Virus record (IMG/VR): IMGVR_UViG_3300013006_000007
Span: 1 to 32,954 of that record
Origin: a virus
Reading direction: 5' to 3' (one strand)
DNA length: 32,954 nucleotides
In this document: piece by piece, positions 20,365-27,756 of the stretch
How positions within the stretch are numbered: the first letter of the stretch is position 1
Layout: each line of letters opens with the position of its first letter
The notes under the pieces: model-generated
What the model saw: only the letters and a program-made list of their open reading frames with translations
Told to the model about the DNA's origin: nothing
Database searches by the model: none
Translations under genes and position numbers: made by a program

Positions 20365-20733
20365 ATGGCAGCATACAAAACGGCTTCTGATTTAACAAAA
20401 ATGATGTTAGATTATTTACGTGAAAGAGGACATGAAGTATGGCGTAATAATAATTTAGCAGTAAAAGGTAGAGCATTTATTGGTAAAAAAGGAGTTCCAG
20501 ACATAATTGGCTACAATAAAAAATATGGTCAATTTATGGCTTGTGAGATTAAGGCTATAGGTGATAAGGCATCACCAGAACAGATGTCATTCTTAATCAA
20601 TCTTGCTATGTGCGGAGGTACTGCAATGTTATGCCAACAGTTAAGAGATGAACAAATTATAGTTAAAATATTTAATGAAGATGGCGAAAGCAAAGACTGG
20701 CAATTCATCGAAGGTGAGCTTCGGAAGTCGTAA
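20365..20733 (+). CDS. VRR-NUC family nuclease
   Basis: A 122-residue nuclease of the VRR-NUC/Holliday-junction-resolvase-like fold. Visible features are a first helix with LTKMMLDYLRERGHEVWRNN, then GKKGVPDIIGY (D46), FMACEIKA (E61, K63) and DKASPEQMSFLINL (Q73), the PD-(D/E)XK-type catalytic set. These proteins cut branched DNA during replication or packaging. It is stand-alone, as usual in phages. Its 3' end overlaps a small basic gene in another frame. Confidence 0.85.
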   Translation: MAAYKTASDLTKMMLDYLRERGHEVWRNNNLAVKGRAFIGKKGVPDIIGYNKKYGQFMACEIKAIGDKASPEQMSFLINLAMCGGTAMLCQQLRDEQIIVKIFNEDGESKDWQFIEGELRKS

Positions 20734-20806
20734 AAGAGGTAGAGCTAAAAAATCGTATAACAAACATAGTCCTAAGCCTAAAAAATATTTAGGTCAAGGC
20801 AGATAA
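20675..20806 (+). CDS. Small very basic protein (43 aa), overlaps nuclease gene
   Basis: A 43-residue protein rich in Lys and Arg (SFGSRKRGRAKKSYNKHS, KPKKYLGQGR). Two in-frame ATGs, at 20675 and 20681, are possible starts. It overlaps the nuclease gene by 59 bases in another frame. I recall short basic proteins ending in a Y-x-GQGR motif in other Bacteroidota phages. It may bind DNA or RNA; this is inference. Confidence 0.6.
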   Translation: MKMAKAKTGNSSKVSFGSRKRGRAKKSYNKHSPKPKKYLGQGR

Positions 20807-20817
20807 ATTAAAATAAC

Positions 20818-21003
20818 ATGGAAGATTTAGAATTAGAAAACAAAGCAGAAAAAGCTCCTAAAGCTACTAAAAAGGCTAAAGAGTTTGTATCTAACGAAAC
20901 TATTGACTTAATTCAATCAATATTGGATGATGGTTCAGTAGATTTAAAGTGGAGAGAAGCACTTAAAGCTCAAGTAAAAAAATACAAAAAGGATGCAGAA
21001 TAA
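20818..21003 (+). CDS. Hypothetical small charged protein
   Basis: A 61-residue protein with a Lys/Ala/Glu-rich start (KAEKAPKATKKAKEFV) and two amphipathic helices (ETIDLIQSILDDGSVDLKWR, EALKAQVKKYKKDAE). No family is recognised. It overlaps the following gene by 11 bases. Confidence 0.6.
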   Translation: MEDLELENKAEKAPKATKKAKEFVSNETIDLIQSILDDGSVDLKWREALKAQVKKYKKDAE

Positions 21004-21202
21004 TCAAGAATTAGATTCAATAGTAGAATCTGTAGTTATTAAGTATAAAGAAAGAGCCAATTTAGGCCTTACTAAATACGGAACTAACTTAGATAGAACA
21101 GATTTGAATGTTAAGGATTGGGTAGAACATCTACAGCAAGAATTAATGGATGCTGTTCTTTACTTAGAGAAACTAAAGAGTGAATTAAAAAATAGTATTT
21201 AA
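20993..21202 (+). CDS. MazG-like nucleotide pyrophosphohydrolase-type protein
   Basis: A 69-residue protein with the phage pattern KYKERANLGLTKYGTNLDRT followed by WVEHLQQELMDAVLYLEKL. The E-L-x-D-A...Y-L segment is the metal-binding helix of all-alpha NTP pyrophosphatases of the MazG kind. Small phage versions probably clean or adjust nucleotide pools, or lower host alarmone signals. It overlaps the upstream gene by 11 bases. Confidence 0.72.
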   Translation: MQNNQELDSIVESVVIKYKERANLGLTKYGTNLDRTDLNVKDWVEHLQQELMDAVLYLEKLKSELKNSI

Positions 21203-21219
21203 CAATTAAAACAAATATC

Positions 21220-21471
21220 ATGGCCAAATCAAGAGACAACTATCTTGGGAGATGCAAGACGTTAACTTCAGCTTACGGACCACTTAGGAAAATATCCCTA
21301 GGTCCAGATGACTTAAAAAAGATTAATGACTTCGCAGCAGAAAACAAAGGATGGACAAACATCCTATTTAAAATGAAGAAAACATTTGAACCTGGTGAAT
21401 CAGATTTCTATGTAGAAATGGATTTATGGAAACCAGACCCTTCTGTAACAAAAGAAAAACTACCTTTCTAG
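21220..21471 (+). CDS. Hypothetical protein
   Basis: An 83-residue protein with AYGPLRKISLGPDDLKKIND, FAAENKGWTNILFKMKKTFE and EMDLWKPDPSVTKEKLPF. It looks like a compact beta-rich domain with a proline-rich tail. The family is not known to me. It is one of the last genes of the early unit and is followed 1 base later by a membrane protein gene. Confidence 0.65.
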   Translation: MAKSRDNYLGRCKTLTSAYGPLRKISLGPDDLKKINDFAAENKGWTNILFKMKKTFEPGESDFYVEMDLWKPDPSVTKEKLPF

Positions 21472-21472
21472 T

Positions 21473-21655
21473 ATGAAAAACATCAAAGAAGTACTACTTG
21501 GCATTTTTGGTTTATTTACATTTACTTACATTCCATTCGCATTTGTATATGGAGAATGGAATCCTATCAACTGGAATGTATTTATTAGAGCATTATATGT
21601 ACTTTGTATCACAACAATCATTACATTTGCAATTAAAGAACAGAAAATAAAATAA
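21473..21655 (+). CDS. Small two-segment membrane protein, last early gene
   Basis: A 60-residue protein with two membrane segments, about residues 8-25 (LLGIFGLFTFTYIPFAFV) and 36-54 (VFIRALYVLCITTIITFAI), and a basic end. It is the last gene before the terminator at 21684. The function is unknown; a holin or exclusion role cannot be excluded, but early position argues against lysis. Confidence 0.65.
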   Translation: MKNIKEVLLGIFGLFTFTYIPFAFVYGEWNPINWNVFIRALYVLCITTIITFAIKEQKIK

Positions 21656-21683
21656 GTTGTGTTTTGTAGATAGATTAAAGGTT

Positions 21684-21714
21684 AGGCCTACTATTTTTAT
21701 AGTGGGCCTTTTTT
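21684..21714 (+). terminator. Rho-independent terminator of the early unit
   Basis: AGGCCTACTAT (21684-21694) pairs with ATAGTGGGCCT (21699-21709), 11 bp with one T-G wobble around TTTT, followed by T-rich sequence to 21714. It lies 28 bases after the last early stop. Confidence 0.9.
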
Positions 21715-21720
21715 GTACAT

Positions 21721-21748
21721 AAAAAAACCCCCAGATTTTACCTGGAGG
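21721..21748 (-). terminator. Rho-independent terminator of the late unit
   Basis: On the minus strand CCTCCAG and CTGGGGG form a 7-bp stem with one T-G wobble around a 7-base loop, followed by seven T (21727-21721). It lies 43 bases after the last late stop and faces the early terminator. Confidence 0.88.
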
Positions 21749-21791
21749 CCCTTACCAAAACCAAACCAAAACCACCTATGAGAGAGCATCT

Positions 21792-22067
21792 TTAGTTCTG
21801 TTTATTAGAACTATTATAAAATTTTGTTAATACTGAGCCATAAAGTATTGCTTGATACCTACCAATGAAATCATCTATTGATTCGTCTACATAGAAATAA
21901 TCTTCATTAGCCATGTACACAAAACATCTTTTATCATTTTCTTCATCACCAGTAACACTTGCTACTTGATATATGTTTATATAGGCATCAGATTGCTCAG
22001 AATTATCGGATAAATCATATCCTTCATCTTCATCATCTTCAGTCAACTGTATAATGTGCATTAACAT
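21792..22067 (-). CDS. Hypothetical acidic protein, last late gene
   Basis: A 91-residue acidic protein. An N-terminal strand (MHIIQLTEDDEDEGY) and acidic loop are followed by INIYQVASVTGDEENDKRCF, VYMANEDYFYVDESIDDFIG and a final helix. The strand order and V-D-E-S-I-D-D-F segment recall the small FlbD-like family, but similarity is loose. Two ATGs (22067 and 22061) are in frame. It precedes the late terminator. Confidence 0.6.
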   Translation of the reverse strand: MLMHIIQLTEDDEDEGYDLSDNSEQSDAYINIYQVASVTGDEENDKRCFVYMANEDYFYVDESIDDFIGRYQAILYGSVLTKFYNSSNKQN

Positions 22068-22070
22068 ATT

Positions 22071-22187
22071 CTAAGTTTTATAAACTAAGTACCTAAGTCT
22101 GTCTGCTATCACTTTTAATTTCGCCTCTAACAAATCTCTTTCTTTCATCAATTTGTCAATCAATTCTCTTGCTTCTTCGGTACTCAT
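22071..22187 (-). CDS. Small coiled-coil protein (38 aa)
   Basis: A 38-residue protein, almost wholly one charged helix (EEARELIDKLMKERDLLEAK then LKVIADRLRYL), with a heptad-like pattern of hydrophobic residues. It ends 3 bases before the next ATG. TAATTTTG (22189-22196), a -7-like box, abuts the ATG, and an operator-like palindrome lies at 22233-22247. It may be separately controlled. Confidence 0.55.
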   Translation of the reverse strand: MSTEEARELIDKLMKERDLLEAKLKVIADRLRYLVYKT

Positions 22188-22232
22188 ACAAAATTACGTT
22201 TTAATTATTATAGAAATAAAAAGTGCATACCA

Positions 22233-22247
22233 TATTGATTATCAATA
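22233..22247. promoter_or_regulatory. Operator-like palindrome TATTGAT-T-ATCAATA
   Basis: A perfect 15-base palindrome with a central T in the gap upstream of two small late genes. It shares its core with the palindrome at 11350-11366, differing only at the central base. It is a candidate binding site for the same regulator. Confidence 0.5.
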
Positions 22248-22293
22248 CAATACACACTTATTTGTTAATTGTCTAAAGTGGGTTTGTTAAATG

Positions 22294-23001
22294 TTACTTC
22301 CTGGGTAGCCTAATTATCTTAGACCCTAAAGGCATCGGCACAAATATAGCAATTCTTCCGCCATCTAAAACAACTCCACATCCTAATGTTGGTCGTTTGG
22401 GGAAAGGTCGTGAATATTCCATTGCATAGGCGTTAATATCTATTCCGCAGCCTACGTTCATACCAAATATCATATCCTTATCACTAGAAGAGTACAAAAC
22501 CCCTCCAAAGGAGTGAATATGACCTATAACAGTTGATTGTCGAGCATCTCTTGCTCTATTGATTGCACCAGCTTGTCCAGAACTACCAGTACCATGGGTA
22601 TATAAAACACCATCCATTTCCCATTCTAAGGCCCATTTCCAGCCTCTAGGAGCTTCCCAGGCATCTTCATAGGATTTGATGAAACGTTCTGGTAATCCGT
22701 TCGCTACGGCCTTTCTTTTATGAAGGGCTGAGTGGTTACCGATACATACTTTTACATTAGGGAATCTCTTGTACCAGATGTTTAATTGTTGCATAGCTAA
22801 AACAGCCTCTTTAGAAGCTGATTCTCCATTAGGATTATGCTCGTGAAATGAGATAGCGTGGTTATCTACTTCATCACCGATGTGGACAATTTCAGAACAT
22901 TGGAATTTGTTAAAGACTTCATAACAGAAGTCTAGATACTTAGGATGGCAGAAGGGAAAATGGGTATCTCCAATAATCCCTACGTTTTTGGCTTTGGCCA
23001 T
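22294..23001 (-). CDS. Calcineurin-like metallophosphoesterase
   Basis: A 235-residue enzyme with the full two-metal motif set: GDTH (residues 11-14), GDEVD (42-46), GNHS (88-91), THG (135-137) and GHIH (160-163). The family hydrolyses phosphate esters in nucleotides, nucleic acids or proteins; the substrate here is unknown. It lies 19 bases after the endolysin gene, so it is expressed late. A role in nucleic-acid end processing is possible; the sequence shows only the active site. Confidence 0.88.
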   Translation of the reverse strand: MAKAKNVGIIGDTHFPFCHPKYLDFCYEVFNKFQCSEIVHIGDEVDNHAISFHEHNPNGESASKEAVLAMQQLNIWYKRFPNVKVCIGNHSALHKRKAVANGLPERFIKSYEDAWEAPRGWKWALEWEMDGVLYTHGTGSSGQAGAINRARDARQSTVIGHIHSFGGVLYSSSDKDMIFGMNVGCGIDINAYAMEYSRPFPKRPTLGCGVVLDGGRIAIFVPMPLGSKIIRLPRK

Positions 23002-23020
23002 ATTGTTTGTTTTGGTTAGT

Positions 23021-23479
23021 CTACTTGTAAGGTGCGTAGGCAGTCTTGCCGTTAACCTTAAGTGCTCTCAACACTTGCTTTCTATTTTTAACTTCATTAT
23101 AAGAAACGTGAACCCAGTCTGGTTTATTGTTGTCTCCAAACTCCCAAATCATTTGGTCAAACTCTAAGTTATCTTTTATGTAGTTAAATATTTCTGTATT
23201 TGATGCACCACCCATACCATCTTGGTCTATGTCTGCAGCCTTACCCTCACAATGCTGTGAACTTAAAGAACCACCAATATAATGATTAAGGACCTTACTT
23301 CTATAGCCACTTGATATGTTTAATGGACCGAACTTAGTACGAATAGGCTCTAATACCTTTTCGCAAAGAACTTTAAGGTTCTCTAAATGCTCTGGAGTTG
23401 GTTCGTTAGATACTCCATGTCTTTTAGCTGACTCACTACGAGTAAATTCTGCTAGTGCAAAGTGTTCTGATAGTTTCAT
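23021..23479 (-). CDS. Endolysin, M15-family peptidase
   Basis: A 152-residue zinc peptidase that cleaves peptidoglycan cross-links. It begins LSEHFALAEFTRSE, as in many M15 phage lysins, and has NISSGYRSKVLN, SSQHCEGKAADID (H76 and D83 as zinc ligands) and PDWVHVSY (H124). No signal peptide is seen, so release would need a holin, consistent with the small membrane proteins just upstream. Confidence 0.9.
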   Translation of the reverse strand: MKLSEHFALAEFTRSESAKRHGVSNEPTPEHLENLKVLCEKVLEPIRTKFGPLNISSGYRSKVLNHYIGGSLSSQHCEGKAADIDQDGMGGASNTEIFNYIKDNLEFDQMIWEFGDNNKPDWVHVSYNEVKNRKQVLRALKVNGKTAYAPYK

Positions 23480-23488
23480 ATAGTAAAA

Positions 23489-23683
23489 TTACTTCTTTTT
23501 TGCAAACTGCTTTTTTAGGAAGCTATACATCTGCATACCTAACCAAAAAATAGTCATCAAATAAACAATAGTTTGTAACAATGGATTTAATTCTACTAAA
23601 CCAAAAATGTTTAACCATGATATTGATGTTATAACAATTCCTATTGGAGTTAATTCTGCATCCATTTGATTGAAATGTGACAT
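23489..23683 (-). CDS. Small membrane protein, holin candidate
   Basis: A 64-residue protein from the ATG at 23683; the longer frame begins only with TTG inside the preceding gene. The segments LTPIGIVITSISWLNIFGLV and LLQTIVYLMTIFWLGMQMYS could cross the membrane, and the tail FLKKQFAKKK is basic, as in many holins. It lies between another membrane protein gene and the endolysin. Confidence 0.6.
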   Translation of the reverse strand: MSHFNQMDAELTPIGIVITSISWLNIFGLVELNPLLQTIVYLMTIFWLGMQMYSFLKKQFAKKK

Positions 23684-23685
23684 GG

Positions 23686-23898
23686 TTATTTTTTTTGAAA
23701 TATTTTTTCTGCCGTAGTTAATCCTAAACAACCAAAAGCTAATGATGCAACTGCATAAACTAATGCTTCGCTTGGTGCCTTTGCTAATTCGCTAAAACTA
23801 TTATGATACATTGTTACACAAAGTGCGATAACACATAATAAGCCACATAATCTCTTCATGCTCAATCTGCCATTATCCTCTGTAAAAAACTGTTTCAT
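23686..23898 (-). CDS. Putative holin
   Basis: A 70-residue protein with a short soluble start (MKQFFTEDNGRLSMKR) and two membrane segments, about 17-34 (LCGLLCVIALCVTMYHNS) and 43-60 (EALVYAVASLAFGCLGL), ending in Lys. The hairpin layout with the N-D-G-R-L-S-M-K-R entry resembles known phage holins of Bacteroidota phages. It overlaps the upstream spanin-like gene (ATGA) and precedes the endolysin. Confidence 0.68.
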   Translation of the reverse strand: MKQFFTEDNGRLSMKRLCGLLCVIALCVTMYHNSFSELAKAPSEALVYAVASLAFGCLGLTTAEKIFQKK

Positions 23899-24149
23899 CG
23901 TTTACTTTCTTTTAATTCTTTAATAAACTCATCCCTTTGACCTATTAGGTACTTTTCTCTATCTATTAATCTCTGCCTTTCCTCTTCAGTCAATTTAAGT
24001 ATTAGTTCCTCTTTTGACTTAATCATTTGCTTATATTCGTTCATTTGACTGGTAAAAAGAGTATTTTGATAGTACATTATCCCAACTAAAATCAAAATAG
24101 TAAAAGATTGCTCTTTTAACTTACTCATAAATGTCTCTCCGTAATTCAT
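23895..24149 (-). CDS. Inner-membrane coiled-coil protein, spanin-like
   Basis: An 84-residue protein with one membrane segment at about residues 15-29 (SFTILILVGIMYYQN), followed by a long charged coiled coil (YKQMIKSKEELILKLTEEER onward). One N-terminal anchor plus a periplasmic coiled coil is the topology of an inner-membrane spanin. Four-base ATGA overlaps join it to the genes on both sides in the lysis cluster. The spanin role is inference. Confidence 0.6.
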   Translation of the reverse strand: MNYGETFMSKLKEQSFTILILVGIMYYQNTLFTSQMNEYKQMIKSKEELILKLTEEERQRLIDREKYLIGQRDEFIKELKESKR

Positions 24150-24742
24150 TTTTTACCTATCTTAAAATATACGCTACCAGAGTAACTAATATTATAATTT
24201 TTATTAATATTTACACTAAGACCTATTAGAGCCTTATTTTTGGCATTTAGTAAGATTCCAGGACTTAGTACTTCTAATCCTTTATCTTGGCTAAAATCGC
24301 CTCTTATGCCGTAATAAAGACCAAATTTGGCTTTTTGAGCATAATACTCTTTAATATAGATGGTTTTTTCGGTTAAATTGGCTTTAAATCCCCTTGAGAT
24401 AATCCTATTTTGGCTGATAGTATCATCTATCACAAAGATATTGGAATCTTGCTTAATCGTATCAGAATACGCATAAGTACGCATATAATCGGATATTATA
24501 CGTACTGTATCATGAATTTTGGTCGTATCGTTAGCTATAATAACAAAGGGAATAGAATCCCCTTTTATGTATCTAATCTTGTACGTATTCTTGTACAATG
24601 TGTCTCTAACCTCTTTAATCTTAGAAAACTTGCTTAAATCACTAAAGTCAACTGGCTTATAAGTCTTGTTAAACTCTAAATAAAGCCATACAGCAAAAAA
24701 TGCTGATAGTATGATTAGTAAATAGTCTTTAAGATGTTTCAT
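24146..24742 (-). CDS. Membrane-anchored protein with beta-rich C-terminus
   Basis: A 198-residue protein. Residues 7-23 (YLLIILSAFFAVWLYLE) are an N-terminal membrane anchor. The middle alternates Thr/Ile strands (KIRYIKGDSIPFVI, DTVRIISDYM). The last 60 residues have FGLYYGIRGDF, SPGILLNAKNKALIGLSV and SYSGSVYFKIG, an alternating pattern like outer-membrane strands. It resembles proteins near the lysis genes in other Bacteroidota phages, which I recall as a DUF6808-type family; this name is not certain. It may bridge the two membranes during lysis. Confidence 0.55.
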   Translation of the reverse strand: MKHLKDYLLIILSAFFAVWLYLEFNKTYKPVDFSDLSKFSKIKEVRDTLYKNTYKIRYIKGDSIPFVIIANDTTKIHDTVRIISDYMRTYAYSDTIKQDSNIFVIDDTISQNRIISRGFKANLTEKTIYIKEYYAQKAKFGLYYGIRGDFSQDKGLEVLSPGILLNAKNKALIGLSVNINKNYNISYSGSVYFKIGKK

Positions 24743-24745
24743 TTA

Positions 24746-25363
24746 TTATTGATTTGCACATAATCCAGTTGGAGATATTGTTCCAGTTCCACTTGTTATA
24801 AATATTTGAGCTAATCCACCAGAAATAAGAGCACATTGATAGAATGAACCAGGTCCACTTAATGCTATTGCATACGATTGATTATCGTTACAATCAACAT
24901 ATTCTACTGTTCCACCACCTCCACTTGTTATAGTAACATAATATCTTCCACAATTACTTGGATTGCTGTAAGTATATGGTCCTATTCCTTGAATAGTAAC
25001 AGAATATGTAGCAACTCCTTCTACTGGGCCAGTAAGTGTTAATGAAGTAATATAACCATATCCATAAATAACATTTGCTGATGCAGTTCCTATGTCAAAT
25101 CTGACAGTTATTTTAGTTCTATTCAAATTAGCATCAAGCATATCCTTATAATCATAATTACCTATAGAAATTAATCCATCACAAGTAATGCTCCATTCTG
25201 ATATATCATTTTTATATTCCTTAAACCAATCTGAAGAATAAGAAGTTACATCTATCTGTGATGTACTTACATCAAAAGAACAATTAGTTGAAGCTGCAAA
25301 ATTTGAATAAGTATTTCCAGCCTCACGATATGATAAAACTAAATTTGTACCTAAAATAGCCAT
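24746..25363 (-). CDS. Tail-tube-like protein with C-terminal adhesin-type domain
   Basis: A 205-residue protein. Residues 1-133 are related to the next gene and to the major tail protein: MAILGTN, STNCSFDVST, WSITCDGL, the L-D-A-N-L-N-R-T-K-I-T-V-R-F strand and TGPVEGVATYSVTIQGIG. Residues 134-205 add a Gly/Ser/Thr-rich domain with Cys residues (GGTVEYVDCNDNQSY, YQCALISGG), like small repeats on surface proteins of Bacteroidota. It may sit at the tail tip and touch the host. It starts 10 bases after its paralogue. Confidence 0.68.
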   Translation of the reverse strand: MAILGTNLVLSYREAGNTYSNFAASTNCSFDVSTSQIDVTSYSSDWFKEYKNDISEWSITCDGLISIGNYDYKDMLDANLNRTKITVRFDIGTASANVIYGYGYITSLTLTGPVEGVATYSVTIQGIGPYTYSNPSNCGRYYVTITSGGGGTVEYVDCNDNQSYAIALSGPGSFYQCALISGGLAQIFITSGTGTISPTGLCANQ

Positions 25364-25373
25364 AATATTATTT

Positions 25374-25772
25374 TTAAGATATTGTATATCTTCCGCTTCC
25401 TTGTAGCGTTATTCTATAAGTTGCAACATTCTCTACTGGTCCAGTGGCATTTATTGATACAATGTTAGCTGTTCCAGATAAAATATATGTTGGTGATGTT
25501 CCTATACTAAACTTAATAGTTATAGGATTTCTAGCTAATTGTGCATCAAGCATTAATTTATACTCATAATCACCATTAGCTATAAAACCATCACAATTTA
25601 CTGTCCAAGTAGATAAATTAGGAACTGAATCTGTAAACCATGCAGAATATGAAGAAGCTACTCCTAATAGGTCTGTACTAACATCAAATGAGCAGTTTGT
25701 AGCGGCCCCAAATGGAATGTTTGAAGAACCATTCCAATAATATAAAATAACATTAGTTCCTAAGATAGCCAT
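25374..25772 (-). CDS. Tail-tube-like protein (paralogue)
   Basis: A 132-residue protein with the same domain as the next gene's N-terminus: MAILGTN, ATNCSFDVST, WTVNCDGF, LMLDAQLARNPITIKFSIG and TGPVENVATYRITLQGSG. The same key positions occur in the major tail protein at 30600-31019. Copies placed after the tail-tip gene suggest rings at the distal tube or baseplate. That is inference; direct evidence is only the similarity. Confidence 0.7.
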   Translation of the reverse strand: MAILGTNVILYYWNGSSNIPFGAATNCSFDVSTDLLGVASSYSAWFTDSVPNLSTWTVNCDGFIANGDYEYKLMLDAQLARNPITIKFSIGTSPTYILSGTANIVSINATGPVENVATYRITLQGSGRYTIS

Positions 25773-25782
25773 TTCTTAATTT

Positions 25783-27756
25783 TTATTGATAGGTTATTGT
25801 TTGCGTAGAAGCATTATCCGTATTCGTAATCTCTAATAATTGAATCGCTTGAGTTTGATTAACTGATGGTATAACAGTTAATCTATTAGCCATAAATGTT
25901 TTACCACTATAAGATAATGCACCTGGACTTGTATCATTCATAGTATATTTTGCTTGTAAGTATAATCCAATACCACCACTATTTTGTAAGGCTCCTAAAT
26001 CAGCTTCTAGTGTAGCAATATTTTTATTAAATATATTTGAATATTGTCTACATAATAATATATTTAAACTAGAATATGTACCAGCCAATCCATATCTATA
26101 CCATCCAGTAAGTTTATTTAAAGCACTACTATATAATGTTCCTATTGTATTTGGCTGAAAAGTATCTGGATATGTAGCCCCATAAGGAACATCTATTGTT
26201 TTTTCTAATGCTAAGTTAGAACCTAAAGTTCTTTTTACTTGTATTGAAGAATAAGTATCAGAACCTTGTCTTAATCTAAAATCTCTAATTCTAAAATAAC
26301 TATAGTTTAAATCAAGTAAGAATCCAACTTTTGTATATCCATAAACATACGTTCCTGTACCAGCAGCAGTTATGCCAAATGGTATATTTTTTGTGTATAC
26401 TCCTCTTGGACTTGTAAATAAACCAGCTGTATTATGTTCTGGTAATTCTATATATGATGCAGTTGTTGTCCATGTATCATCATTTTTTAAATAATAAGCA
26501 GTTCCAGAAACATAAACTATTATAAACATTTTACATCTTGCTGGTTGACCATATCCTGGAAGTGGACCTGCATAGTATAAATCATATTCAAATGATACAT
26601 CACCAGGCTGATTAATCATATAAGGTAAATATGCAGGAGTTCCAGCATTTCCACTCATTTCAAATTGAACTGTACCACCTCCACCAGCACTGGTACCAGC
26701 TTGTAGTCTTACATCATTATATTTATCATCTGGTAAATCATAAATAGTAATAAATCCAGCACCAGTTAGTGTTACATCAAATGATGTAGGTGCAGCCGAA
26801 GTTGAACCATATTGTTTAAAATCACCATTATTTATATAGTTATCTACAAACTCAAAATTTGTATTTACTATTACTCTTGAATATCCTTTTCTTACAATTT
26901 TAGTTTGACTATTTTCTATAAAATGAACATTACCAGCTGAATATGGAGATATTGTTACCGCTGTGCTTAATGTTCCGCCTGTAACATACGAAGGAGATGA
27001 ACCTAGCAATACTTTTGTATAATAAATAGTAGATGCAGCCATCTCATTAATAGGCAATATATACCATATACCTTCATATTGGAATAATCTACATCCGAAA
27101 GATTTTACAATATTGTTTAATATAGTAAAATAATCAAGACCTACAAAATCCCTTTTGTACATATATGTTTGGTCAAACGGTTCATTTTGTACAGAAATAC
27201 TTCTATCATACATGGCTGATGCAAAATATGAACAACAAGAATAAAGATATGTTGTTGATGGAAAAGCTACTTCATTTAAACAAACATTAATTATATTTAA
27301 TAATGTAGTTGTAGAGTTTAAATTACCATTTACTGAACTATATTTAGAATATTTTAAATATGATAAACCATCAACACACACAAATCTTGCTTCTTGATAA
27401 CCAGTTGTAAATGGAATTTCTATATAATCATTAAATATAAAACCTCTCCATTTTACTAATTCTCCACTAATACCAGAAGTATATACTAATTCTACGTAAT
27501 ATTTTCTGTCATTTGCATTTAATAAGTCTGGAAAATTATTATAATCATCTGTTGTAGATACTAAAAAAGATACATTTAATTGAGAAGATATAATACCACC
27601 AATAGGGTCCTCTTCATTAGAGTTTGGTGCAAGACTTATACCAGTAAGTTTATAAGTATAAAAATCTCCAGTATAAGAGTCTTGGTATATTTTTACAATA
27701 GCTGAGTTACCATCTCTCATTTTCTCAGTCATCGTATATCTTAATCCGTATGCCAT
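25783..27756 (-). CDS. Tail tip / baseplate protein
   Basis: A 657-residue protein directly after the tape measure gene, where distal-tail and hub proteins lie. The N-terminal part (about 1-300) has GGIISSQLNVSFLV, WRGFIFNDYIEIPFTTGYQE and VCVDGLSYLKYSKY, a pattern I recall from tail-tip proteins of Bacteroidota phages. The region 330-520 is beta-rich, with Gly/Ser loops like a carbohydrate-binding module. No lysozyme domain is visible. It overlaps the tape measure stop by one base. Confidence 0.72.
   Translation of the reverse strand: MAYGLRYTMTEKMRDGNSAIVKIYQDSYTGDFYTYKLTGISLAPNSNEEDPIGGIISSQLNVSFLVSTTDDYNNFPDLLNANDRKYYVELVYTSGISGELVKWRGFIFNDYIEIPFTTGYQEARFVCVDGLSYLKYSKYSSVNGNLNSTTTLLNIINVCLNEVAFPSTTYLYSCCSYFASAMYDRSISVQNEPFDQTYMYKRDFVGLDYFTILNNIVKSFGCRLFQYEGIWYILPINEMAASTIYYTKVLLGSSPSYVTGGTLSTAVTISPYSAGNVHFIENSQTKIVRKGYSRVIVNTNFEFVDNYINNGDFKQYGSTSAAPTSFDVTLTGAGFITIYDLPDDKYNDVRLQAGTSAGGGGTVQFEMSGNAGTPAYLPYMINQPGDVSFEYDLYYAGPLPGYGQPARCKMFIIVYVSGTAYYLKNDDTWTTTASYIELPEHNTAGLFTSPRGVYTKNIPFGITAAGTGTYVYGYTKVGFLLDLNYSYFRIRDFRLRQGSDTYSSIQVKRTLGSNLALEKTIDVPYGATYPDTFQPNTIGTLYSSALNKLTGWYRYGLAGTYSSLNILLCRQYSNIFNKNIATLEADLGALQNSGGIGLYLQAKYTMNDTSPGALSYSGKTFMANRLTVIPSVNQTQAIQLLEITNTDNASTQTITYQ

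Noticed and set aside
23684-23731. Longer holin candidate starting at TTG 23731
   Set aside because: The added residues lie inside the preceding membrane-protein gene; ATG at 23683 is 2 bases after that gene's stop.
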